Assembly: GCF_012933365.1 (NCBI RefSeq)
Contig: NZ_JABBVZ010000005.1
Span: 1-64,000, forward strand
DNA from: Sulfobacillus harzensis
GTDB taxonomy: Bacteria; Bacillota; Sulfobacillia; Sulfobacillales; Sulfobacillaceae
Direction of reading: 5' to 3'
Length of the DNA: 64,000 nt
Below are positions 33,585-42,083 of this stretch, piece by piece. The translations under genes were made by a program, and so were the position numbers. The notes beneath the pieces are model-generated. The model was not told where the DNA came from. It was given only the letters and a program-made list of their open reading frames with translations, and did not search any database. The first letter of the stretch is position 1; each line of letters starts with the position of its first letter.

Positions 33585-34282
33585 TAGGAAAGGTTGAGCC
33601 CACCGTCAACAGGGATCGTGGCCCCGGTGACATAGCTGGCCGAGGGACTCAACAAAAAGGCAATCACTTGGGCGGCCTCGTCGGGACGCCCAAGCCTATT
33701 TAAGGCGATACGCTGGCACACAGCGGCCTCTGCGGCCTCATCTTGCGTCCCCATGCCGGACGCCAGCGCCCCCAGTGAAACCAAATTGACGCGGACTCCG
33801 CGCGGCCCCCATTCAGTCGCCCAATGCCTCATCAGCCCTGAAAGGCCGGCCTTGGCGGCGCCATAGCCGGCTGCCGGACCCAACCGGCTTTGATATTGGG
33901 CGTCGACACTTCCGACCAGAACCACGCTCGATTCTGGTGCCATCCACGGCGAGAGCGCGCGTCCCAACGCCCAGGCTGAAGACAGATTCACGTCAAGCAT
34001 CATCCGCCACTCATCCCAGGTGGTGCCCTCCATCCGATCGCTGAACACCACCCCGGCCAAGTGCACCAACCCGGAGACCTCGGCGTCTTGCTCGCGAAGC
34101 CACCTCTCCAGTGACGGGCCCCAAAGCTCCATGGGCTTTCGAAAGTCCGCGGGGATAAAGGCAACCCCGGGTCTTGCCACGGGAGTCCGTCCCAATGCAA
34201 CCACCGGCAATCTCACCAGGTCCAAGAGGGCCTGGCCAATGGCAGAACTTAGGCCGGTAGCAATGATTACCTTTCTCGCCAT
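33581..34282 (-). CDS. Short-chain dehydrogenase/reductase (SDR)
   Basis: A 233-residue NAD(P)-dependent oxidoreductase. The coenzyme motif is modified, [15 protein letters not shown] (TGxxxxIG), and LVHLAGVV replaces the NNAG motif. The catalytic triad is Ser in [10 protein letters not shown], and Tyr/Lys in GYGAAKAGL, with Asn in DVNLSSA. The C-terminal [16 protein letters not shown] is typical. Start ATG 34282 follows gggag at 9 nt; the upstream open frame has no site. It is divergent from yyaL and overlaps the EAL gene by 4 nt at the 3' end. Substrate unknown. Confidence 0.85.
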   Translation of the reverse strand: MARKVIIATGLSSAIGQALLDLVRLPVVALGRTPVARPGVAFIPADFRKPMELWGPSLERWLREQDAEVSGLVHLAGVVFSDRMEGTTWDEWRMMLDVNLSSAWALGRALSPWMAPESSVVLVGSVDAQYQSRLGPAAGYGAAKAGLSGLMRHWATEWGPRGVRVNLVSLGALASGMGTQDEAAEAAVCQRIALNRLGRPDEAAQVIAFLLSPSASYVTGATIPVDGGLNLSY

Positions 34283-34375
34283 AAAGAACATCTCCCGGAT
34301 AAGCTCGCCCAACAGGGGCAAAGATTGGTATGATGGAACATGCGAGTATCGGCCGACTGAGAAAGGATGACCCAC

Positions 34376-36169
34376 ATGCCAGATTCCCTCTTTCGATTTA
34401 GCCCCCGCCCCAACCGCGCCCATGAAATTCAATGGCGCCCGTGGGGAGAGGATGCATTTAATGAGGCGCAAGAACAGCAAAAGCCGGTGCTGTTGTCTAT
34501 CTCCGCCGTATGGTGCCATTGGTGCCACGTGATGGACGAGACCACCTATTCCGATCCTCGGATTATTCAACGCATCAATGAGCGACTCCTGCCGGTACGG
34601 GTGGACAACGACCAGCGGCCCGACGTCAACATGCGCTACAACATGGGCGGCTGGCCCACCACCGCCATTCTAACCCCAGCCGGTGAAATTATAACCGGGG
34701 GCACCTATGTGCCACCCGATCAGATGCTCCAGTTGTTGGATCAGGTCGACAACTACTGGAATGAGAACAAGGACAACCTGGGCAACACGTTAACCGAGCC
34801 CAATCTTCCCACCTTGGCCGAGGTCCAGACACCTGACCAGGCTGTTGTCGATGAAATCATCGAGACCATTCGCCAACAGTTTGACCGTGCCTATGGGGGG
34901 GTGGGCGTCATGCCCAAATTCCCTCAACCAGAAGTCTGGGAACTGTTCTTGTCCCACTTTACGGCGACGGGAGACGGGTCCCTAGCGGGGATGGCGGTCC
35001 GCACCTTGGACGCCATGGCGGGGTCCAACCTCTATGACCAACATGCCGGCGGCTTCTTCCGCTATTCCACTACGCGGGAGTGGACCATTCCCCATTTTGA
35101 GAAAATGCTGGAGGACAACGCGGAATTGGCACGGTTGTATTTGCGCGCCTTTCAAACGCTGGGCGACGAGACCTATCGTCAAATTACCGACCATTTGTTG
35201 AGTTGGGCCAACCGCACTCTCATGGGGCCCGATGGGCTCTGGGGTGGTTCGCAGGATGCCGACGAAGACTACTATCGCCTGCCGCCGGAAGAACGCGACA
35301 AGCGGCAGCAGCCCTATGTCGACCCCACCATTTATACGCATGCCAATGCGCTCATGATTCAAAGCCAACTACTCGCAGCTAGCCTCATCAACCCCAATCA
35401 GTATGGTCCGATTGCGCTGACCGCCTTGGAGGCGCTATGGGACCGAATGTGGGACGAGGACGAGGGAGGCTTGTACCATCTTGATCAGGACGAAGCGCCG
35501 GAATTAAAAGGGCTTCTCATGGACGTGGCTCCCATGGCTCATGCTCTGTTGGACGGCTATGAGTACACCGGCGATCCGGTCTTTTTAGAACGGACCCACA
35601 CCCTCTTGGCCTGGGCGGATGCCCGGCTTCTTGGCGATCGGGTGTACTGGGATCAGACCGAGCGCGAAGGGTCCGATGCTGTGGGCCGCTTGAAGCATCG
35701 TCAGCAGCCCCTTAAGGAAAATGCCGTTATGGCCCGAGCTTGGCTCCGCCTCGGAACCATTGAAAACGACGAAGACGAGTTGAACCGCGGCCGGGCCATT
35801 TTGGGAGCGCTGGCGGACTACGCCAAGGAGCAGGGGATTTTTGCCGCCTCTTGGGCATTGGCGGCTGACATGGCCGAGGCTCCGGAGCTTACGGCCACCA
35901 TCGTGGATTCCCCCAGCCATCCGGGCGTCGAGTTGCGTCGCGCGGTATTTGGTGTCTATGACCGTCGCCGGGCGATCCGCAGCTGGCCCGTTGGCACCCC
36001 CGAGTTCGAAGCCTCCGGGCTCCCGGAACTGCCGCTGCCGGCGCTCTATATCTGCCGCGGCACCGCCTGCGCCGCCCCAGTGACTGAGCCCGACCAGATC
36101 GTCGAGGCGCTCCGTTCCCTCATTTTTCCCGAGGGAACTCCGTTCCCTCAAGAAAACGGCCAAGCCTAA
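34376..36169 (+). CDS. yyaL: Thioredoxin-domain protein of DUF255/YyaL family
   Basis: A 597-residue protein. An N-terminal thioredoxin-like domain has [18 protein letters not shown] (CxxC motif near residue 47) and [16 protein letters not shown] with the cis-Pro. It is fused to an alpha/alpha six-barrel domain resembling glucosidase or N-acylglucosamine epimerase folds ([14 protein letters not shown]-like [33 protein letters not shown]). YyaL/SSP411 proteins are widespread but poorly characterised; a spermatogenesis or redox role is known only from animals. Start ATG 34376; the ATG at 34367 is too close to the ribosome site. The gene ends at a strong terminator. Confidence 0.9.
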   Translation: MPDSLFRFSPRPNRAHEIQWRPWGEDAFNEAQEQQKPVLLSISAVWCHWCHVMDETTYSDPRIIQRINERLLPVRVDNDQRPDVNMRYNMGGWPTTAILTPAGEIITGGTYVPPDQMLQLLDQVDNYWNENKDNLGNTLTEPNLPTLAEVQTPDQAVVDEIIETIRQQFDRAYGGVGVMPKFPQPEVWELFLSHFTATGDGSLAGMAVRTLDAMAGSNLYDQHAGGFFRYSTTREWTIPHFEKMLEDNAELARLYLRAFQTLGDETYRQITDHLLSWANRTLMGPDGLWGGSQDADEDYYRLPPEERDKRQQPYVDPTIYTHANALMIQSQLLAASLINPNQYGPIALTALEALWDRMWDEDEGGLYHLDQDEAPELKGLLMDVAPMAHALLDGYEYTGDPVFLERTHTLLAWADARLLGDRVYWDQTEREGSDAVGRLKHRQQPLKENAVMARAWLRLGTIENDEDELNRGRAILGALADYAKEQGIFAASWALAADMAEAPELTATIVDSPSHPGVELRRAVFGVYDRRRAIRSWPVGTPEFEASGLPELPLPALYICRGTACAAPVTEPDQIVEALRSLIFPEGTPFPQENGQA

Positions 36170-36175
36170 AAAGAC

Positions 36176-36205
36176 CCCCGGGAGTTTCCTCCCGGGGCCT
36201 TTTTT
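36176..36205 (+). terminator. Terminator after yyaL
   Basis: ccccgggag-tttc-ctcccgggg followed by cctttttta. The upstream aaaaaga on the same strand gives the minus strand a T-rich tail too, so it may also end rsfS transcripts. Confidence 0.88.
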
Positions 36206-36572
36206 ATTGCCGACCGGCTTTGAGGGCCGCGCGGTCCACCACCACCGCATCGCCCCACAGTCGTTCCAAGTTATAGTATTGGCGCTCCTCCTCGGTGAAC
36301 ACATGCACCACCAGTCCGCCATAATCCAAGAGAACCCAATGAGCCCGGGCTCGGCCAACCTGGTTGATCCGTTCCAAACCTCGCGCCTGCAACGCCTCAT
36401 CCACCGCATCGGCAATGGTTTGGACCTGAATCACGTTGGTTGCTGAAACAATCACAAAGTAGTCCGCAATCAGGGTGACGTCGCGCATATCCAGAACCAC
36501 CACGCGCTCCCCTTTTTTGCCTTCTGCCGTATCAGCCGCCAATAAGGCGTTGGCCAATATGTCGTTCGTGAT
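36204..36572 (-). CDS. rsfS: Ribosome silencing factor RsfS
   Basis: An RsfS/Iojap family protein that binds L14 and blocks subunit joining during starvation. The core GERVVVLDMRDVTLIADYFVIVSATNVIQVQTIADAV and HWVLLDYGGLVVHVF are diagnostic. The start is unusual: the ribosome site taaggggg (just after the yqeK TAA) precedes ATC codons. Beginning at ATC 36572..36570 gives TNDILANALLAADTAE, which aligns with the normal RsfS N terminus. The first classical start, TTG 36557, is 19 nt from the site and loses five residues of helix 1. It follows yqeK as usual in Bacillota. Confidence 0.9.
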   Translation of the reverse strand: MTNDILANALLAADTAEGKKGERVVVLDMRDVTLIADYFVIVSATNVIQVQTIADAVDEALQARGLERINQVGRARAHWVLLDYGGLVVHVFTEEERQYYNLERLWGDAVVVDRAALKAGRQ

Positions 36573-36581
36573 GATGCCCCC

Positions 36582-37145
36582 TTAATGAGTGTCCTGTACG
36601 GTGCCCGCCGTACACTGATCCAGCGCCCGCACCATGTCCGGATGTGGAGCAAGCCCCCTACTCAGAAGATATGCTTGGGTATTCTTCAATACGGCACAAT
36701 ACCCACCGTTTAAATCCTCAAGCGCCTGGAGATACAACGCTTCCCTAAGCGCGTATCGGCGCCCCGGTTCCACCCCATCGGCAATAAAGAGCGCCTGCGC
36801 CAAGGGTCCAAGATTAGCGGCGCCGGTGGTATGATAGCGGATGGCTTCGAGCACCTGCGGCGTCCCTCGCCCGGCGCGCTCTACCCATTTCGCAGCTATG
36901 GGGCCATGAAGAAGCAAGGGCTCTGCCTGTTCCTCAGGCCCGATAACAATCCCCAGAGTCTCGGCCTCGGCGAGGAGCGCCGGCCGCGACATCTCCCGCG
37001 CCAAATCATGCGCCCAGCCCCCAAACCAGGCCAGCTCTTCATCCAGATGGTGCTGTTGCGCCAACGCGCGCATCACCGCGGCAACACGCTCAGCGTGCGC
37101 CTGGCGATGGCGCGATAACGTCTGGAAGCGTTCCTCAAGGGTCAC
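36582..37145 (-). CDS. yqeK: HD-domain Ap4A hydrolase YqeK
   Basis: A 187-residue HD-superfamily symmetrical diadenosine-tetraphosphate hydrolase. Metal ligands are visible as RQAHAERVA (His), GGWAHDLAR (HD), LLLHGPIAAKWV (His), IRYHTTG (His) and FIADGVEPGR (Asp). The start is GTG 37145..37143 behind gggaggttat. The nadD-yqeK-rsfS neighbourhood is conserved in Bacillota, but here an RRM gene and a hairpin are inserted between nadD and yqeK. Confidence 0.88.
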   Translation of the reverse strand: MTLEERFQTLSRHRQAHAERVAAVMRALAQQHHLDEELAWFGGWAHDLAREMSRPALLAEAETLGIVIGPEEQAEPLLLHGPIAAKWVERAGRGTPQVLEAIRYHTTGAANLGPLAQALFIADGVEPGRRYALREALYLQALEDLNGGYCAVLKNTQAYLLSRGLAPHPDMVRALDQCTAGTVQDTH

Positions 37146-37203
37146 AGATAACCTCCCTGTCTTTCCGCCATCTTACAAGGAATCCGGACGGCTTGCAACG
37201 CAA

Positions 37204-37235
37204 CGAAGGATCACGGCTCGCGCCGCGATCCTTCG
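37204..37235 (-). terminator. Hairpin between RRM gene and yqeK
   Basis: cgaaggatc with gatccttcg plus an inner cggc/gccg and loop gcga: about 13 bp with one mismatch. The following ttcgttgcgttg is only mildly T-rich, so this may terminate or protect the RRM transcript. Confidence 0.55.
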
Positions 37236-37263
37236 AGGTTGTGCTGAGTTTGACCAGGTGTGG

Positions 37264-37521
37264 TTAGTACTTGCTTTGCCGCGGGCGCGCTTCGTTGACT
37301 ATGATGTCGCGACCGCCCAGTTGCGTCCCATTCATCGCCTCAACCGCTTGCTCGACATCCTGATCCTCAACCTCAACAAAACCGAAACCGCGCGAGCGGC
37401 CGGTTTCCCGGTCAGTGATGATGCGCGCGCTCACCACTTGCACATGCCGCGAAAAAGCCTCGGCCAACTCGTCTTCCGACATTGACCACGGCAGATTACC
37501 CACATACAACGTCTTTGCCAC
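37264..37521 (-). CDS. Single-RRM RNA-binding protein
   Basis: An 85-residue RNA-recognition-motif protein. RNP2 is KTLYVGNL at the N terminus and RNP1 is RGFGFVEVED near residue 44. LGGRDIIVNEARP closes the fold, after which only five residues remain. Such solitary RRMs are abundant in cyanobacteria, where some are cold-induced, and occur sporadically in other bacteria. The start is GTG 37521..37519 behind agggaggaattt. Its leader can form a 9-bp hairpin (near 37553-37578). It sits between nadD and yqeK. Confidence 0.9.
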   Translation of the reverse strand: MAKTLYVGNLPWSMSEDELAEAFSRHVQVVSARIITDRETGRSRGFGFVEVEDQDVEQAVEAMNGTQLGGRDIIVNEARPRQSKY

Positions 37522-37552
37522 TCAAATTCCTCCCTGTCTCTTCCTCAAGGCA

Positions 37553-37578
37553 CCTGGCCAGGGACCCAGGCACCCGGT
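37553..37578 (-). promoter_or_regulatory. Hairpin in the RRM gene leader
   Basis: On the mRNA strand ggugccugg and ccaggugcc can pair over 9 bp with two G-U pairs, loop of 8, about 30 nt before the GTG. The 145-bp gap 37522-37666 shows nothing else. It could be cold-responsive leader structure, by analogy only. Confidence 0.3.
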
Positions 37579-37666
37579 TCTCTAATCCACTCGGTACGGA
37601 TAAGGAAACTCCGCGATGCTGGGAAACCACTGGACTTGAACACAGTATGAACATTTCTGGCGCCCT

Positions 37667-38293
37667 TCATGCCCCAAATTCGGCATAGACCTGATTCTTG
37701 GCGATATAGTGCTCTACCGCTTCGGGAACCAGGTACTTGATGGACAATCCTTGCTGCAACCGCTCGCGAATCTGGCTCGACGAGATGGCCAAGGCCGGCA
37801 CTTCCAAGGGGTGAATCCGAGCCACCCGCTCGGCGCCCAGCTGCTGCTTCAGCGCTTCAATCTTCTTCAGCGAATAGCCTGGGCGACTAGCCGCAATCAG
37901 TTCGGCATTCTGGAAAATCGCATCCGGGTAGTGCCAACTCACAATATCCAAAATGGCATCCGCGCCGGTGATGAAATACCACAACACCTCCGGATCCAAA
38001 GCCCGAAAATGGGCCAGGGTATCGCTGGTGTAGGATGGCCCTTGGCGGTCAATCTCCACACGCGAGATTTCAAAGTGCTGATTCGAAACAATGGCCAAAA
38101 ACGTCATCAGATACCGATGCTCGGGGTCGGCTACAGCTAAGCCGGACTTATGCGGAGGCTGTCCCGCGGGAATGAATATCACCTGATCCAGATGAAAAGC
38201 ATCCCGAGCTGCTTCCGCTGCCACCAGGTGACCGTAATGGATTGGATTGAACGTGCCTCCCATAAGCCCTATGGCTCGACGCCCTTTAACCAT
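37667..38293 (-). CDS. nadD: Nicotinate-mononucleotide adenylyltransferase
   Basis: A 208-residue enzyme converting NaMN and ATP to deamido-NAD. GLMGGTFNPIHYGHLVAAE is the nucleotidyl-transferase HxGH region (HYGH), and LAISSSQIRERLQQG is the C-terminal SxTxxR-type motif. The length matches the family. The start ATG 38293 follows ggggtcaca. It lies downstream of obg, as in many Bacillota, with 50 bp between. Confidence 0.92.
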   Translation of the reverse strand: MVKGRRAIGLMGGTFNPIHYGHLVAAEAARDAFHLDQVIFIPAGQPPHKSGLAVADPEHRYLMTFLAIVSNQHFEISRVEIDRQGPSYTSDTLAHFRALDPEVLWYFITGADAILDIVSWHYPDAIFQNAELIAASRPGYSLKKIEALKQQLGAERVARIHPLEVPALAISSSQIRERLQQGLSIKYLVPEAVEHYIAKNQVYAEFGA

Positions 38294-38343
38294 TGTGACC
38301 CCAATTCGACGCCGTTTCGTTCAAATCCTCTATTTTTCGAGAA

Positions 38344-39639
<1,296 letters not shown>

Positions 39640-40254
39640 TCACAGCTGCTCAGATGTGCTTTGGACGGCGTTCCGCCTTGAAGGCCAACTTATGGCGACT
39701 CCGTCCGGCCCCAGCGTCCATCCGCGGGGCACCGAGCGCGGTGCGTCGGCCACCACAATACGAAAACCTTCGCCGGCAAAGTCGACCGTCATGGTACTTT
39801 GCGCCATGCGGATAGCTTCCCTCAATCGCCGCTCAAGAATCCAAGCCATGCGGTAGCTGGGTGCTAAAGTATCCAGTCCTGACCACCGGATCACCACGCC
39901 CCGCTCCTCGCCACGTGCATCCCAGCGTAAAAACAAGTAGCTCCAATGACTCGGAAGGTGGCGAAACCAGCGGGATTGGGATGCCTCTTGGATCATGAGC
40001 CGCTCCATGGCCTCTTCAGCCTTTTGCACGGCGCCCAGCTGCAACCAGCCCGTGACTAGTTGCAGCTGGTTCGCAAGCCGATGGCGGCGCTGTCGAATGA
40101 TGAAAATCGCTTCCCGGCGGTGGCGGAAAGCCGCCCACTCCGCTACATAAAGGACAATAATCAGAAGTACAAAAAGGCGCCAAGGGCGGTGCAACGTGTA
40201 GTCGACCACCCCTAGCGCTAGGAGCACTCCAATTCGAATCCAAAATCCTCTCAC
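39640..40254 (-). CDS. spo0B: Spo0B-like sporulation phosphotransferase, membrane anchored
   Basis: A 204-residue protein between rpmA and obg, the exact position of spo0B in Bacillus. RQRRHRLANQLQLVTGWLQLG matches the Spo0B alpha-helical hairpin, with His of RRHRLANQ at the phosphorylated position. The C-terminal part has a degenerate ATPase-like fold (SYRMAWILERRLREAIRMA). Unlike B. subtilis Spo0B, it begins with two hydrophobic helices (residues 7-43) and so should be membrane bound. Start is GTG 40254 with a weak site; translation may be coupled to rpmA. It would relay phosphate from Spo0F to Spo0A. Confidence 0.78.
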   Translation of the reverse strand: MRGFWIRIGVLLALGVVDYTLHRPWRLFVLLIIVLYVAEWAAFRHRREAIFIIRQRRHRLANQLQLVTGWLQLGAVQKAEEAMERLMIQEASQSRWFRHLPSHWSYLFLRWDARGEERGVVIRWSGLDTLAPSYRMAWILERRLREAIRMAQSTMTVDFAGEGFRIVVADAPRSVPRGWTLGPDGVAISWPSRRNAVQSTSEQL

Positions 40255-40269
40255 CGTCGAAGCCGGAAA

Positions 40270-40551
40270 CTACTGAGCCTCAGTTACTGGAACAATGTCG
40301 ATGACCCGACGCGTGTGGCTCTTTTCCCGGAACTCAACGCGCCCATCGACCTTGGCATACAGCGTAAAGTCACGGCCCATGCCGACGTTGTTGCCGGGAT
40401 GAAATTGCGTACCCCGCTGGCGGATAATGATGGATCCGGCACTCACAACCTGACCCTGGTGGCGTTTCACACCCAACATCTTGGGGTTGGAATCACGTCC
40501 GTTGCGGGAGCTACCGCCACCCTTTTTGTGTGCAAACAACTGTAACCGCAT
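40270..40551 (-). CDS. rpmA: 50S ribosomal protein L27
   Basis: A 93-residue protein near the peptidyl-transferase centre. [28 protein letters not shown] is the diagnostic start. It is preceded by MRLQLF, a short N-terminal extension ending LQLFA, which in Bacillota is removed by the Prp protease. The prp gene is directly upstream. Start ATG 40551 follows aaggagg at 8 nt. Confidence 0.97.
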   Translation of the reverse strand: MRLQLFAHKKGGGSSRNGRDSNPKMLGVKRHQGQVVSAGSIIIRQRGTQFHPGNNVGMGRDFTLYAKVDGRVEFREKSHTRRVIDIVPVTEAQ

Positions 40552-40585
40552 CTGATGTCCTCCTTAATCAATCCGTGTTCAAAAC

Positions 40586-40903
40586 TTAATTCTGCTCTTG
40601 GTAGCGGACCGCCTGCGGCTCCGATGCCGCTAAATCCTTCAGCCCCACCAATATGGTTTCCACCACCGCCCGGGTCTCAGCCCCCATCGGCTGATGGAAA
40701 AGAAACTCCGCATTCCCGGGCTCGACTTGCCCACCCGCCGGCTCGTGCACGACTCGTGCTAATCCCAGAGACAATGTCTCCACTAACGCGCTCACCGCCG
40801 CGCAGACAATGTCTTCGCCATAGGCGCCCTGGCCGGCATGCCCGCTCACCCGGAGCTTCCACGGTTGGCCATCCGGGCCACGGGTAAGGCCAACCGTTAC
40901 CAT
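40586..40903 (-). CDS. prp: Ribosomal-processing cysteine protease Prp
   Basis: A 105-residue protease (YsxB) that trims the L27 N-terminal extension. The catalytic His is in VSGHAGQGAYGEDIVC and the Cys in the same motif, EDIVCAAVSAL, 12 residues later. The fold and length match the family. The start ATG overlaps the rplU stop (TAATG). It sits between its substrate's gene rpmA and rplU, a conserved arrangement. Confidence 0.93.
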   Translation of the reverse strand: MVTVGLTRGPDGQPWKLRVSGHAGQGAYGEDIVCAAVSALVETLSLGLARVVHEPAGGQVEPGNAEFLFHQPMGAETRAVVETILVGLKDLAASEPQAVRYQEQN

Positions 40904-41217
40904 TAGAGTTCGATGCGGTCGATCCGGACCCGCGTTTGCGATTGACGATGACCCTGACGCCGACGGTAGTTGCTCTTTGGCTTGTACTTGAAGACCAAAA
41001 TCTTTTTGCCCCGCTCCTGCCCTAACACGGTGGCCAACGCCTTCGCGCCGGGAACATATGGGGTGCCAACGACCGGCTCACCCTCATCCCCCACGACCAT
41101 TAAAAGGTTCTGAAAAGTTAACTCTTCCCCCGGTTCTCCGGGCAATTTTTCCACAACTAAAACTTGACCGGGTTCCACACGATATTGCTTGCCCCCGGTT
41201 TCAATCACTGCATACAC
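40903..41217 (-). CDS. rplU: 50S ribosomal protein L21
   Basis: A 104-residue 23S rRNA-binding protein. VYAVIETGGKQYRVEPGQ and KILVFKYKPKSNYRRRQGHRQ are diagnostic. The start is GTG 41217..41215 behind gaggaggact; the frame extends upstream without a site. It heads rplU-prp-rpmA-spo0B-obg. The leader is too short (about 35 nt) for an L21-type autoregulatory structure. Confidence 0.97.
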   Translation of the reverse strand: MYAVIETGGKQYRVEPGQVLVVEKLPGEPGEELTFQNLLMVVGDEGEPVVGTPYVPGAKALATVLGQERGKKILVFKYKPKSNYRRRQGHRQSQTRVRIDRIEL

Positions 41218-41258
41218 AAGAAAGTCCTCCTCATCCTGAGGTACCGTTAGTCCAATGC

Positions 41259-41287
41259 ATGCTATCACATTCCGGATCGATTGTCAA
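41259..41287 (-). promoter_or_regulatory. Promoter of rplU operon
   Basis: Perfect -35 ttgaca (41287..41282), 17-nt spacer, -10 tagcat (41264..41259). It lies in the 80-bp gap between the PAP2 gene and rplU. Confidence 0.7.
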
Positions 41288-41297
41288 ACAGCGCGGT

Positions 41298-41909
41298 TCA
41301 TGGATCGGCCCGCCGGGCCCCTTCGGGCGGCACCCGAAGAATGATGTAGACCAGATTGACCAGCCACTCCAACTTCCCGCGTACGCCGAGAACCAAAAAA
41401 CCTGCCACAACGCCCACCAGTCCGCCGAATAGTACGTCCGTCGGCCAGTGTACGCCCACAAACACACGAGCCCAGGCGACGGCAAACGCCAAGATTAACG
41501 CCCAAATCCCGTCTCCGACGCCAGCATAAAGAAGTCCAATGGCAAAGCCGAAGCTGCCGGCCGCGTGGTCGCTAGGAAATGAGGTGTCCTTGGGATGCGT
41601 AATGAGTTGGTGAACTAAATGCGGCTCCAATACAAAAGGACGGGGGCGATACGGCGTCACATGCGAGATGATCACGTTAATCACCAACGCGACCACGCCC
41701 GCTACCACGGAATACACCACTGCCCGCCGAGCCCGGGTGCGGCGATACGGAGGCCAAAACCACATGACAATAAAGATGAGTGCCCAAATCTCCGGGGCGA
41801 ACTTCGCCAAGACCACCCCCAGCAAATCGAGAATGGCATTGTGGCCCGCCGGCGCGTTTACCCAATGCTGCACATAGAAGTCAAAACTATTGACGCCTGG
41901 ATGTACCAA
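41298..41909 (-). CDS. PAP2-family membrane phosphatase (paralogue 1)
   Basis: A 203-residue type-2 phosphatidic acid phosphatase or undecaprenyl-diphosphate phosphatase-like protein with five to six helices. The three active-site motifs are present: HVTPYRPRPF (RP), SFPSDHAAGSFGF (PSDH, catalytic His) and ARVFVGVHWPTDVLFG (R...H...D). The start is TTG 41909..41907 behind ggaggga. It is closely similar to the protein at 47282-47899, including KDTSFPSDHAAGSFGFA and the RARRAVVY segment. A role in undecaprenyl-phosphate recycling is likely by family. Confidence 0.87.
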   Translation of the reverse strand: MVHPGVNSFDFYVQHWVNAPAGHNAILDLLGVVLAKFAPEIWALIFIVMWFWPPYRRTRARRAVVYSVVAGVVALVINVIISHVTPYRPRPFVLEPHLVHQLITHPKDTSFPSDHAAGSFGFAIGLLYAGVGDGIWALILAFAVAWARVFVGVHWPTDVLFGGLVGVVAGFLVLGVRGKLEWLVNLVYIILRVPPEGARRADP

Positions 41910-42037
41910 ACTAGTCCCTCCGTTGTTCCCGTAATTACCATTCCCCGTTTAAACGCACGACTTGGCAAAAATATTACCCACGGTATCGACCGCAACCGAA
42001 ACGGGTGCCCCACCCTTGGGCGGTTTGGAAGGAAGAA

Positions 42038-42062
42038 GGCGCTTTCCCCGTTGGGAAGCGCC
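42038..42062 (-). terminator. Terminator after RNase G/E gene
   Basis: ggcgctt/aagcgcc with inner ccc/ggg on the minus strand, followed by ttcttccttcc. It is placed 22 bp after the rng stop. The remaining DNA to 41909 (about 130 bp) shows no gene. Confidence 0.6.
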
Positions 42063-42083
42063 CTCATCTTGTCCATGTTGACT

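Noticed and set aside
41218-41258. An L21-type autoregulatory leader before rplU
   Set aside because: The promoter leaves only about 35 nt of leader, too short for such a structure.
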